Origin: Tritrichomonas foetus
Taxonomy: Eukaryota; Parabasalia; Tritrichomonadida; Tritrichomonadidae
Length of the DNA stretch: 60,763 bases
Direction: 5' to 3'
Assembly: GCA_001839685.1 (NCBI GenBank)
Contig: MLAK01000720.1
Location: forward strand, 6,485-67,247
In this document: piece after piece, positions 29,996 through 40,674 of the stretch
Numbering within the stretch: the first letter of the stretch is position 1
How the letters are laid out: every line of letters starts with the position of its first letter
Translations under genes and position numbers: made by a program
The notes under the pieces: model-generated
Database searches by the model: none
What the model saw: only the letters and a program-made list of their open reading frames with translations
Told to the model about the DNA's origin: nothing

Positions 29996-30363
29996 ATGTT
30001 TTTTTTTCCTTTTTTTCTTTATTATTATTATTGTGGAGTTTTATTTTACAAATAAGCTTACAAATACGTTTAGAAATGAGATGTAATCTATTCACGTTCT
30101 TTTTCACATATGAAAATATTATATAAATATATATATACGAAAAAATGGATATAACTAATTTCATATGGAAGAATATTTGGAGTTTATGTCGGAGAAATAT
30201 ATATTTATATTTAAGCTCCATCAAAGGCTTTGAGTTTTCAGTGATAAAATAAATATAACTTGCGGTTTTCAAACTTGGCGGTCAAATTGAATATAACGTT
30301 GTGTAATCCACTTTTTAAAGGAGGAATAAATATTTACTATTGAATTTCATTATTTAATGATTA
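29996..30363. other. intergenic region, tandem plus-strand genes
   Basis: This AT-rich spacer carries the 3' end of the ankyrin gene and the promoter of the next gene. It has AT dinucleotide runs near 30121-30140. No gene is seen. Confidence 0.55.
30347..30352 (+). promoter_or_regulatory. initiator-like TCATTA
   Basis: TCATTA fits TCA(+1)Y(T/A) and lies 12 bases before the ATG at 30364, which supports that start. Confidence 0.45.
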
Positions 30364-31617
30364 ATGCAACTTGAAATTAATAACAAATATATATTTAACG
30401 TTGAAAACAACATAGATAACGTTAGATATGTACTTGATAAAATGATTGGTGGTATTGACATCTGTTTTGTTGACCCTGGTCTTTTCCCCAAAATATCATC
30501 CTGGATCGAAAACTACAGAGAGCGATACAAAAACCACGACAATTCGAAAATAGTGCTAGAGAAATTAGATTTCTTCGACGATTATATCAACGGCTATGAA
30601 CGAAGAGAAGAGATAACAGAAATATTAACACAGCGATCTTCTCGACCAGCAAAGAAGCCACCGGCCCTCACTGAGCAGCAGGTTCTTGCTGAAGTCAACT
30701 TGATTATGAATAAGGGCCACATCCGCGAATACAATGAAAGAGAAATGAATTTAGTTGTTGCTGGTCTCAGAAAAAGGAGAGGTGAACTCGTTGAAGAAGG
30801 GAGATATTTAGAAGCCGAAAAAGCAAATAATTATGCGAAAAAAATTATCAATCATGAGCAATTGACTGCAGTCGAAGTAATGCAAGTAGAAAAGTGCGAA
30901 TTAATACAGCAATCAATAGAAGAAGAAAAAGAAAAGTTAATTGCGAAAAAACTTCGATGGGAAAAATTACACAAAAATATGAAAATTTCAGCAAATCGAG
31001 AATTGAAAGAAATGAAGCATCAACATAAAAATGAATTGAATAAACTTATTTCACTGAAAAATGACATTCCTAGACCAGCTTACAATAAGTTTTCACCTGA
31101 ATTATTAAACATGCGAAAAAGAGAGCAGGCAATGATTCGATCCAGGAGATTTGCAGAAGCAGGACAAATCAAAGAAATTGCAGATGAAATGGAAAGAAAA
31201 GAAACTCAAATAAATAATAAAAGATGGAATGATAAAATCGATTTTCGAATTAAGAATTTATTAAGATCACAAAAGAAACAACTCGACGGCAGAAAACTTT
31301 ATTGGAAAAATGAAGAAAACGAAATGGTGAATCAAGCAAATAAAGAAATTGCCAACGCCGAAAGACTGATTAATCACATGATGCACAATTTCGATGAAGC
31401 CAAAGCTGCAATGGAGCTTGCAACATCACTCAAAGAAGGATCAAGGAAAGAAATGAATAAAACAGCTCAAAAACTTCCATCTTTACTCGATAATCCAAAA
31501 GAAATAGAAAGAGTTCGAACTGCTACGCACGGACAGAGAAGGATTTTAAATAGGAAAATCTATACACGACGTGCGAAAACAGCTATGTCTAATTCACCTC
31601 GTATGAAGCCTCGCTAA
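30364..31617 (+). CDS. coiled-coil protein with short N-terminal domain
   Basis: The 417-residue protein was not matched to a named family. Residues 1-90 form a compact alpha/beta-looking domain (INNKYIFNVENNIDNVRYVL, GGIDICFVDPGLFPKISSWI). From about 105 it becomes a long, highly charged coiled coil rich in Lys, Glu and Arg (REMNLVVAGLRKRRGELVEE; AEKANNYAKKI), which runs to about 370. The last 40 residues are basic (RKIYTRRAKTAMSNSPRMKPR). The design suggests a cytoskeletal protein, possibly of the large trichomonad cytoskeleton, but no family-specific motif confirms it. Confidence 0.75.
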   Translation: MQLEINNKYIFNVENNIDNVRYVLDKMIGGIDICFVDPGLFPKISSWIENYRERYKNHDNSKIVLEKLDFFDDYINGYERREEITEILTQRSSRPAKKPPALTEQQVLAEVNLIMNKGHIREYNEREMNLVVAGLRKRRGELVEEGRYLEAEKANNYAKKIINHEQLTAVEVMQVEKCELIQQSIEEEKEKLIAKKLRWEKLHKNMKISANRELKEMKHQHKNELNKLISLKNDIPRPAYNKFSPELLNMRKREQAMIRSRRFAEAGQIKEIADEMERKETQINNKRWNDKIDFRIKNLLRSQKKQLDGRKLYWKNEENEMVNQANKEIANAERLINHMMHNFDEAKAAMELATSLKEGSRKEMNKTAQKLPSLLDNPKEIERVRTATHGQRRILNRKIYTRRAKTAMSNSPRMKPR

Positions 31618-32003
31618 TTTCAATCTAATTCTTTATTTTTTGGTTTTTTAGACTAAAAAACTTGTTTGTTTAGTACTTTCCCGCAATTTTAATTTGAATA
31701 TTTATGGATCCAACCGTTAATTAGAAGTTCAAAGAGATATTTTGTGATTTATCTGGATGGTTCAAACTAAAGAAACTTCAAAAATAGTCGGATAACTTTT
31801 ATGGGCAAAAAAGTGCTCCTTATGGGCAAAAAATGATCAAGTAGCGCCTATACTCGAATTTCATCACTCGAGAAAAAACACAACTGAGAATTTCTTGTCA
31901 GAAATTTGTGATTTTGAATGGAAAAACTTTTTCATTCAAAATTTAACTTTGATGTGGCGACCGTTTACTTTGTTGGTCATGGAAAATTTTGAGTTAAAAT
32001 CAA
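31618..32003. other. intergenic region upstream of importin-like gene
   Basis: This AT-rich spacer of 386 bases holds the promoter of the importin-like gene and the second copy of a dispersed motif (31806-31832). An out-of-frame ATG at 31979 opens 15 codons across the gene start, but it may lie upstream of the true transcription start. Confidence 0.55.
31806..31832 (+). repeat. dispersed 27-bp motif, copy 2
   Basis: Matches 14607-14633 with one difference. The core is AAAAAAGTGCTCCTTAT. It lies 172-198 bases before the importin-like start. Confidence 0.75.
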
Positions 32004-34814
32004 ATGCAACAAGAATCACTCGATAAAATCACAAAGTTCGGACAAGAAATCATCACCCCAGAAGAAGGTGTAATCATTATTGAACCAGCATTAGAATTAA
32101 ACGCAGCGCAATTCATGTCAATATTCGATTTAATTAAAGGAGAAACAAGTTCACCATTAGAAGTCGGTTTGGTTAACCTTTTGCCACATCTTCTTGTTAG
32201 TTTGTGGATGTCGTTTGATGAAAACACCAAATCATCAATCAGATCGAAATTATACGAAAAACTTTCATTGAATTTCCACGACAAAGCCGTTTCCAAATTT
32301 GCCGATGCTTGTATTGCTGTTTACAAGTTTTCTGGATCAAATTGGAGTGAATTAATCGAATTCATATTTCATAAAGAAATCGTTCCACTGACCGGGTATT
32401 TATTTGTCAGACTGATGTCATCAGTTGATGGTGAATTCATCAGCACTAATATTGATAATATTGTGAAAAAGTTGGTGTCACTTTTTCCAACGTCATCAAT
32501 TTCTGTTCAAACTGGCTTGATTGTTATTCTTTCAATCATTGATACAGCTAAAGCATTAAAAGAAAATAAAGAGCTCGGCAATCTTTTATTCACTGCTTTA
32601 ATTCGAATTTTCACTGAAGAACCAGATAGAATTGATTTTATCTTACCGTTAATTGCTGATATTTTTGAATCTGCTCCAGAAGTTTTAAACGAAAAATATG
32701 AAATTCTTTCAACTACAATTGCCAATATTACGTCTGAAAAATCTGCTCAACCAATTCTTCATTTAATTCCATATCTCTGTTTAGAAGATCTTTCTTCTCT
32801 ATTGGAGAAACTCTATATTTTAGCTGAGAAATTCTTGGCTGATAAAAATGAATTACCTAAAGATTTAATCAGCTCCATTGATGAAGCACCACTTGAAGCC
32901 ATCACTGATCCAGCAATTGAAAACATCATTGAATTTCTTAAACCAAAACTTGATAATCCGGCTGGATTGGCACTTTTTGCTCCATTTGCAGCTCACATTG
33001 GCGAAAAGTTTGGTGAAAAAGAACTTTTTAATGTTGTTGAGGGTTGCATTAAAGAATCACCAATTAAAATTGCTTTAGGACTCGCAATTTTCGAATGCAT
33101 TTCTGGTTACAGTGAAGATTTACCATTTGAACTTCCAGATGATTTAATGTATAAGTTTTTAGATTTGTTTGGACACCAAGAAGAATTTGTTAGAAATGCT
33201 GCATATTCAACTATTTCATCTTTGATTGTAAACAACATTTTCATTCATACTGATCAAACTACAGCTTTATTAAAGGTTTATCCAAACATTAAACCAGAAG
33301 ATCTTGTTTTATACTTTAAACAACTTCGAAAACTTCTTCGTGTTGAAGGCCTCAGTGATGAAGTTGTTGAATCTCTCTTTGAGTTTTCAATGGAACATCT
33401 TAAATCAAGCAAAGACAATAATGTTTTATCACAATGTTTGTCTGTAATTTGTGCTATTGCTTCACAAGAAGGTGGAGATGATCTTGTTTTAGGCGATATT
33501 AAAACATTATTACCAATTGCAGTTAGTCTTCTTAAATCTGATGAATCATCTGCTTTTGTGTATGCTTCACGCGCCCTTGTTTTATTCACATCTTTGAATC
33601 CAAGCTTCTGTCGCAGGTCTGTTTTAGCTTTACTTCCAAGAATCTTCCAAATCTCAACAGGCGAATTCGAAACAGAACCAAAAGTGAAAGGAAACATTGC
33701 AATCGCACTTGCTTCAATTTTAGTCTGTTTGGAAGTTAGTAAAGACTTTGGACGATGTATTGAAATTGTTGATAATTTTGTACAAACAAATGAAGTTCAT
33801 TTAGTTACAGCTGCTTCAACAATGGCTGAAATTCTTCGTTCTTCGCGCGACGAAAAATTGAATTTAACAATTTTCGAAATTTTATCAAAGACTGCTGCAA
33901 CAACAAAAGATATTGAATCATTGAATGCACTTTTGAATGCACTTCGTAAAATTATTAAGAATTACAAAGTTGAAGAATCCAATGTTCTTCCATTATTAAG
34001 ATTATTCATTTCTGGAGCACATCCAATCTTCGAACGAAGACCTCCTTCAATGTTTACAGATAAATCAACTAAATTATATTCGTATTTAACAGAAGTTTGT
34101 GATCGGTATAATAATTTGATCCCTGAAATTGCACCATCTGTAATTCAGTGGTTCACTGATGCACCACTTTTCATGTATGGAGTAATGCTTCAAACTGTGA
34201 CATATTTAGTTGGTGTCAAAGCTATTCAAAATGAAGACGCCAAAACTTTAATGAAAGTTTTCATTAGCAGAATGAGTGGACAAAAAGCAGATGTTGATGA
34301 AGTTATTTTAGGAAATATTTTAATGCTTCTTAAACAAGATTCAACATTAACTGACATCCAAAATCTTTTCGAGCAATTAAAAGATTATTGGAAAGATACA
34401 AAAGAAGATGAATTATCAGGTTGGAGAGCTCAAGTTGGATCGGCAATTTTAGTAATGTGCTCTTTAGGTGCAGATGCAGATGCAGAACTTGTAGAAGACA
34501 TATTATCTGATTATCCATTTGATCCAGAATTTGGAAAATGCGAAGAAATGTCTGAAGCAATTGTTAAAATGTTTGACAATCCTGAAAAGAAATGGGAAAA
34601 ATTAAATGGATCATTCGCAAAAATATTCTCTGATGTTTTACTTTTACCGAAAGAGAAATTCGAAGAACATGCGATTTCACCAGAAATTGTGACAGATATG
34701 AAGCGTGTTTTGAAGACAATTATTAGATCAAGTTCAATTATCGAGCGAGAAATTACTAAGGGATTTGGAAAGAATCGTCAATTACAAAACAGATTTAAGG
34801 CACTTCTCAAATAA
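32004..34814 (+). CDS. importin-beta-like HEAT-repeat protein (importin 4/5 type)
   Basis: The 936-residue protein is an all-helical HEAT-repeat solenoid of the length usual for a karyopherin-beta. The early part has the pattern of importin 4/5: a region ending SVSKFADACIAVYKFSGSNWSELIEFIF-like, corresponding to the W-P-E-L-L/I-x-F step near residue 110, and successive HEAT helices afterwards (for example EFVRNAAYSTISSLIV, SLNPSFCRRSVLALLPRIF). Importins carry cargo through nuclear pores under control of Ran. A clear Ran-binding signature cannot be judged by eye, so importin is likely but not certain. Other HEAT proteins are the alternative. The start is the first ATG of the frame. Confidence 0.75.
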   Translation: MQQESLDKITKFGQEIITPEEGVIIIEPALELNAAQFMSIFDLIKGETSSPLEVGLVNLLPHLLVSLWMSFDENTKSSIRSKLYEKLSLNFHDKAVSKFADACIAVYKFSGSNWSELIEFIFHKEIVPLTGYLFVRLMSSVDGEFISTNIDNIVKKLVSLFPTSSISVQTGLIVILSIIDTAKALKENKELGNLLFTALIRIFTEEPDRIDFILPLIADIFESAPEVLNEKYEILSTTIANITSEKSAQPILHLIPYLCLEDLSSLLEKLYILAEKFLADKNELPKDLISSIDEAPLEAITDPAIENIIEFLKPKLDNPAGLALFAPFAAHIGEKFGEKELFNVVEGCIKESPIKIALGLAIFECISGYSEDLPFELPDDLMYKFLDLFGHQEEFVRNAAYSTISSLIVNNIFIHTDQTTALLKVYPNIKPEDLVLYFKQLRKLLRVEGLSDEVVESLFEFSMEHLKSSKDNNVLSQCLSVICAIASQEGGDDLVLGDIKTLLPIAVSLLKSDESSAFVYASRALVLFTSLNPSFCRRSVLALLPRIFQISTGEFETEPKVKGNIAIALASILVCLEVSKDFGRCIEIVDNFVQTNEVHLVTAASTMAEILRSSRDEKLNLTIFEILSKTAATTKDIESLNALLNALRKIIKNYKVEESNVLPLLRLFISGAHPIFERRPPSMFTDKSTKLYSYLTEVCDRYNNLIPEIAPSVIQWFTDAPLFMYGVMLQTVTYLVGVKAIQNEDAKTLMKVFISRMSGQKADVDEVILGNILMLLKQDSTLTDIQNLFEQLKDYWKDTKEDELSGWRAQVGSAILVMCSLGADADAELVEDILSDYPFDPEFGKCEEMSEAIVKMFDNPEKKWEKLNGSFAKIFSDVLLLPKEKFEEHAISPEIVTDMKRVLKTIIRSSSIIEREITKGFGKNRQLQNRFKALLK

Positions 34815-35020
34815 TTAATTAGTTATTCTATTCTGAAAAAATTACATTAAACGATATAAATATAAATATATATTTATCTTTTCTTCGATTTATACATTTA
34901 TTTTGATGAATATTTATTATTGATAGGTCTTATCTAAAAGGTAATTTCATTTTCAAAAATTAGAAAATCAAGGCATTCTATGATTATTTTTTACATAATA
35001 ACAACATTTTTTTTTTCCTA

Positions 35021-37060
35021 TTACAATTTAACAATCACATTACTTATTTGTGCCTCAATTCCTTTTGCACCAATAATGATTGTTACATGACAAACGTAAT
35101 TTTTGTCAAAACAAACACCAACACCAATATCATCAATTTGATTTAAAATAACAGAAATGCAATCACAATTATTTCTCCATTTGGCCATGAACGCTTTGGG
35201 CGCTCGACTCATTTCATGGCAACACATATGTGAAATATCAGTCGCTTCATAAAAAGGCTCGACTTGATTTACATAAAAGTCACTTTCTAAAGGATTCAAA
35301 CCTTCTCTTCCATTTGCGATATATTCGGAATGTTCTTGTGCTACATTACATAAGTTGTAATTCATATCTAAAGGTGGAAGCGAATGTTGTTGTCGAAATT
35401 CATTTAAACCATCAGCTATTTGTTGCGCAATAATTGGTCCGTCAACGATTGTTTCAGTGCCATCAATAATCGCAGCATGAAGTTTCCGAGTGAAGATACA
35501 AACTGAATACAAACTATCATCACGTTTACGGAATCCAATACCTACTCGATTAAAATCACCAAAAACAGTTTTCGTCTTGTCAAATTTATTCGCCCAATTC
35601 TCAACAATTTTTTTTGGTGTCAAATTTTTTCGTGGAATTAATCCAAAGCTTACACGGTATTGGGAGCAAGGTCCAATTTTTTCTTTAATTAGTTCATCGG
35701 TTACCTCTTTTGTATCCATGCATGCAAACTTTTCAGCGATGTCACTCAAATCTAAATCAAGCTTAATCGGAATCAATTGAAAATCGTCATGACGAACGAT
35801 ATTTATGATTTTCACGCATTTTTCAGCAAGCAGAATACTGATTAAAGAACTTCCAGAATAATATGAATACCCAATATTCGATCTCAAAGCCAAAATTAGT
35901 GTGAAAAACAACTCATTATTTTTATTCATCCACACACCAACACCTGCACAATTAAAATTAGCTAAAATTTGTTTTGATATAATTAAATCTGTTGTCCATT
36001 GGTTAATCACAGCTGTAAATGCATTTTCTTGTGAAGGATAATGCGCAGAATGTGCACAATAATACACGAAAGGATATTTATCCAAATCTTGTGACACTTT
36101 TTGTTTCTCGAATTCTTTCCCATCAACAGCCATTTCTTCAGAACGGTCCATTGCCACTTGGTAGAGCCGATCATCTTCTTGTAGGAAAGGCTTTCCAGCT
36201 GTTTCACGAAACATATTGATACCTCTCAAAATTGAATCAGCTATTGAAATATATTGATAGAGGCGGCACGAAATTAGTTTTTCTTTTGGCTCTGATTCAT
36301 TTTGGACGATTGATCGGAAATTCTCGTGTTCGGTCGCATCTTCGTCGTCTTGTACTGTTTTGACAATAGTCTGTAGTTGTAAACCTCCTTCCTCTTCCTC
36401 ATCGTAGCGATCAGAATAATCAGAATATTTTGAATACTTTGATTCTTCTTCCTCAGATGATGAATAACTTTTACTTCTTGATGAATTTTTAGCTGACTTA
36501 TTTTGGGAGCCATTCTGTGTCACTTTTTTCGAATTAGAATTATTGGATTTTTTTTGGGAATGATTTGCTGAATTTTGGGGAGTTTTAGGTGAATTATTTC
36601 TTGTTGTCTGCTTTGTTTGCTTTACAGGAGTCTGAAAAGTGATTTTTGCTGGCGCTTTTGGCGGGATTTCTGATTTTGAGCTTTTTGATGATTTCGAAGA
36701 CGATTTTCTGGTTGGAGATTCAGTTGCTGAAGAGTTTTGTACCTGAAAATCGATTGATTTTTGAGAATTTTTGGAATTTTCGGAATCTGACAAAATCGGG
36801 TTTTGGTTCTTTTTATTGGTGCCATTTTGATGGTTTTTACGATCACCATCACTTGTTGCCTGTTGTTGAGTAATTAAAGAGACCTCCGAGTGATCTTCAT
36901 TTTCCTCACTAACTGATGAAGTCTTTTTTGAATGGTGCTTCGACGATTTCGATTTCGATTTCTTGGAAGAAATTTGGCTCGCATGATTATCTGAACTTTT
37001 GGTCTGCTCACTCTGAAGCTCGGTATTCATTGGCGCTGATTTCTCCTTATTTAAGGGCAT
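35021..37060 (-). CDS. protein with disordered N-terminus and three CAP (SCP-like) modules
   Basis: The 679-residue protein has a Ser/Lys/Asn-rich, disordered first 240 residues, with acidic SSSEEEESKYSKYSDYSD near 200. Three CAP-like (SCP/TAPS) modules follow: about 270-410 (ILRGINMFRETAGKPFLQ, HYPSQENAF, GVGVWMNKNNELFFT), about 417-540 (FGDFNRVGIGFRKRDDSLYSV) and about 545-675 (GLNEFRQQHSLPPLDMNYNL, DIGVGVCFDKNYVCHVTI). The middle module is the most diverged. No signal peptide or membrane segment is seen, which is unusual because most CAP proteins are secreted. Trichomonads have several CAP proteins, and the function is inferred from the fold only. The promoter and start are duplicated in inverted orientation at 38395-38431. 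Confidence 0.82.
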   Translation of the reverse strand: MPLNKEKSAPMNTELQSEQTKSSDNHASQISSKKSKSKSSKHHSKKTSSVSEENEDHSEVSLITQQQATSDGDRKNHQNGTNKKNQNPILSDSENSKNSQKSIDFQVQNSSATESPTRKSSSKSSKSSKSEIPPKAPAKITFQTPVKQTKQTTRNNSPKTPQNSANHSQKKSNNSNSKKVTQNGSQNKSAKNSSRSKSYSSSEEEESKYSKYSDYSDRYDEEEEGGLQLQTIVKTVQDDEDATEHENFRSIVQNESEPKEKLISCRLYQYISIADSILRGINMFRETAGKPFLQEDDRLYQVAMDRSEEMAVDGKEFEKQKVSQDLDKYPFVYYCAHSAHYPSQENAFTAVINQWTTDLIISKQILANFNCAGVGVWMNKNNELFFTLILALRSNIGYSYYSGSSLISILLAEKCVKIINIVRHDDFQLIPIKLDLDLSDIAEKFACMDTKEVTDELIKEKIGPCSQYRVSFGLIPRKNLTPKKIVENWANKFDKTKTVFGDFNRVGIGFRKRDDSLYSVCIFTRKLHAAIIDGTETIVDGPIIAQQIADGLNEFRQQHSLPPLDMNYNLCNVAQEHSEYIANGREGLNPLESDFYVNQVEPFYEATDISHMCCHEMSRAPKAFMAKWRNNCDCISVILNQIDDIGVGVCFDKNYVCHVTIIIGAKGIEAQISNVIVKL

Positions 37061-37087
37061 AGTTTAGCAAGAGATGGTTATATTTAT
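37051..37087 (-). repeat. inverted copy partner: CAP gene promoter and start
   Basis: The 37 bases that cover the CAP gene ATG, its first codons (MPL) and 27 bases upstream recur without a mismatch on the plus strand at 38395-38431. Confidence 0.93.
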
Positions 37088-40000
37088 ATTTTGGCCTTAA
37101 TTTCTCCATGGATGGTCAAACATTCCAATTAAATAGAAAAATGTAATCCCAAAAACCTGTTCGATGTCCTAAATATGATTTTATAGTTTTATTATAGCTG
37201 ATAAATCTGAAATATCAGTTAAATGTTATCATCATGAGAAATGAAGATTCCATCATCAATTATTTTTTCGTGGCTGAGAAAGCTCGACGTCAAGTTGTAG
37301 ACATTCCTATGAATGATTTAAGTTGCCTGCTAACGATTTTTGATAGATGACGATAATGCCGGAATAAATTTTTTAAAATTGGTTGTTTAAGTATCCCCAA
37401 CTGGAAGAAATAAATAATTCTTATATTGTTGCTATGTATTTGTATTTGTATTCTAATGGGTAATTAAATTTATTTATTATTATATGCAGAAAATAAATTG
37501 GATAAAGATGTTTTAAACAGTCCATTTTTGGGGCCTCACAAATTAAAAATAATCATTTTCTGAAAAAGTTACCATCAGAAAATTTATATTTGAAATATCT
37601 TTTGATATCTAATTAATATAGTGTTAATATTGTAATAAGATATATTATATTATTAGTTAATAGCTGCATGAGATGTAAAATAATAATATTAATGATTTAA
37701 ATCAAATTAAATTTATTCATATTTTATTTTCATTCAATTTTTTTTAGTATAGTCATTATCTATCTTTCTGAAATTCACAAGATAATTTGATATGTAAAAT
37801 TTAGGACTTGAAATGTCTGTTACTGGGAAAAATAGGAAACTAATAATTTTTACTAATCATATGATTATTTCATTTACTGGTTAACTCTAGATGTAGGGAT
37901 TGGGTTTATAAAGAGATGCTTTCATGTCTAATGGTTTTTTGATTTGTTTTCGCAATGCTTTTCTATATTCGAAGTACTCAGATGAATGATAAAAATTTTT
38001 TCTTTGAATAGCATTCAATTTTTTCAATCATTTTCTTCTTTTTTTAATGAATCCACTTTTCACTCCAATATAATATGCTGAAAAAAATATATCATATAAA
38101 ACATCAAATATAAAAAGATATATCAGAATATAATAAAATATTATAGATAAAATAAAAAGATAATTCTATTTTATATTTACAAAATATTCTGTTAATTATT
38201 TTGTAAATTGTAAACACTTACAAAAAGTTTTAATTTCCCCAAGCATGTCATCCAAAAGTGTGGAATAAAAACGAAATAAATTATTATTATGATTTCATCT
38301 TTATTAACTACGTCTATATATTCTTTAAACTAAGTTAACAATTGATTTCATAAATTTTCCCCGAAGATATCGATAAACAACCTATTTCTCTCAAATAAAT
38401 ATAACCATCTCTTGCTAAACTATGCCCTTAACAGGTTTATTCAAAAAGTTTTGATCAAAATATTTTTCAATAGAAACCCGAATGCAATTTTTATTTCTGT
38501 AAAATGATGTGATAGCAAATTTGCAAAAGAACCGGGAAATGAAAAAATCAGATTCCAAATGTAAATCGAAGTGTTTTCTCGACTTTTCAACAAAACCATC
38601 GGAATCTACATATTTCGCAACTCCATGGTCTCATTTCTGGATGAAAATCAATTATTATATACAAAACATAGAGTAAGTATTAAATGAAATATATAAATTG
38701 AGATTCATAAAAAAATGATAAAAATGAATTTGGATGAAATGTCTTGAAGTAATTTTTTCTGGTTAAAATTCTTATTAACCTTTTTCCCTACGAAAAGTAG
38801 TGGCTATGATCCTCTTTTCGTTTGAGGATCTGAACATGATGCAAATTTGATTTCTCCAACGAGTAAATATCTATCGTCATTTCAAGAAAATTATTTGCTC
38901 TATTCAAATTGTAAACTTTTTCTGTTTTGGATAATTATTGAAAAAGCTCATCTTTGTATAGAAATTATTTACCTTTCAGAATTTGGCAGATATAATTTAT
39001 GCAACCATATCGTGAATCTCGATGTTTATAATAAATTATAAATGATTATCTGGTGTAATGTTTTATTTCCTAAATAGAAATTTCATTCATTTTCGATGAA
39101 GAAGATTTTTCAGTTTTTTTCATAGTTTATTTCCTTTCTTTTATCTTTGATATCTTGATTCAAAATATACGTTAAGGAAATTAAATGACTATTTGGTCGC
39201 TTTACAAAGGCTGAATTATTCAAATTATGCCCTATTTTCTTTCTGTTTTTCGATAAATAACATTTTGTAGTGAATGTATGTGTAAAATGATAATATTCTG
39301 GTAAATGATTTCTAAAAATAAATAAACTAAAAAGTTTTTTTTGAAAATAAAAATATCTTCTTTATTATCCTTTTGTTGTACTATAAATGATATATCTATA
39401 TCTATAGTTATTATGATATTATATTAATAAAATTTAAATTTAGATATATCAATAATTCATCAGATATTGCCATTTTTTATTTTTGGCCTTTATCTTTTCT
39501 TATCTTGCTGACTTCATGATGCAAATCATCTGTTGATAAACTTGTTTTAGCATCTTATATTTAAGTACAAAATGGGAAGACAAAATGAAGACATTTTATT
39601 CAAGGAATTATCAAAATTCATCATTTGTATTGAATTATGGTAAGAAGATTACGAGATTATTCCGGTAATTTATGTATACATTGCATTATTTCTGTTTTTA
39701 TTTCAAACAGCAAACCCAATATATTCGTTATTTTACAATACATTATAAATATTCACTTTACGCAAAATGAAAAAATATTCCAATAATAAAATAATTAATA
39801 ATTATTAAAAATACCAATATCTTACCAAAGATAAGCTTATTACCTTAAATTAATTTGTGGATTATTTTTAACTCATATTTTATAAAATAATTACTATTTA
39901 ATATAAGGAAAAAGGTGTAATATAGATTCGATAGTTAAAAATAATTTTACAAACAACCATATTGCAATGATTTGATAAAGGATGTCTCTTTCGACTTCTT

Positions 40001-40674
40001 TATCGTACTTCTTCTCTAATTTCATCACATATAGTATATTAATCAACTTTATTTTGATTTTTAGCGTGATCTATCTATCCAGTAATTCAATCAACTATTT
40101 CTAAAACATGATTTGGAAAATATTTCCTGCATTTCTCAGAAAAAATATCATTCCATTCACAAATATCAGTCATATTGAATAGCATTGAATATTATTGAAT
40201 TAAAAACACCAATCCTCCATTTCAATGAAAGATAATTTTGGTAATATCATAATAAAATTATCATGGAATTTTATCAGTTTTTGTAGCTAATTTTCGAAAT
40301 AAAAATATCATTTCCATTACTCTGTGATGAGATATTTTCAGAAGAAAGTTTATTTATGAACAACTTTTTGATATGTATCGCTAATAATTGTGATAATTTT
40401 TTGACTTTTTGATAAATCAAATGTTGGATATGAATTCATTATGAATCCAACAAAATCTTCATACTCAATCTAAAGCCTTTCCAATGCAATCTTTGTTGAA
40501 GAGTTGGTATCAATTATGCATTTTTATCGCCAGATTCTGGAATAATAAAAATATAAACATCATACTCTCAATTTTGAGAATGAGCTCAGAAAAGGAATAA
40601 TATTATGATGAAATTGAGTTTATTGAAATACTATAGAAATATCGGACATCAGAATATCCACATTATTTCCTTTG
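37088..40674. other. gene-poor AT-rich region
   Basis: About 3.6 kb without a supported gene, the longest such stretch before the right end. Small open frames are chance or shadow frames. The only structured item found is the inverted copy of the CAP promoter at 38395-38431. I recognised no tRNA, rRNA or mobile element. Confidence 0.6.
38395..38431 (+). repeat. second copy of the CAP promoter and start, divergent orientation
   Basis: Contains ATAACCATCTCTTGCTAAAC followed by TATGCCCTTAA, identical to the start of the CAP gene. After MPL the similarity stops, and the frame ends after 11 codons (MPLTGLFKKF). It looks like the relic of a duplicated gene end or promoter. Confidence 0.92.

Noticed and set aside
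31979..32026. Small upstream ORF before the importin-like gene
   Set aside because: With the short leaders of trichomonads its ATG is probably upstream of the transcription start.
38847..39041. 64-codon frame in the gene-poor region
   Set aside because: No similarity, no promoter or codon signal.
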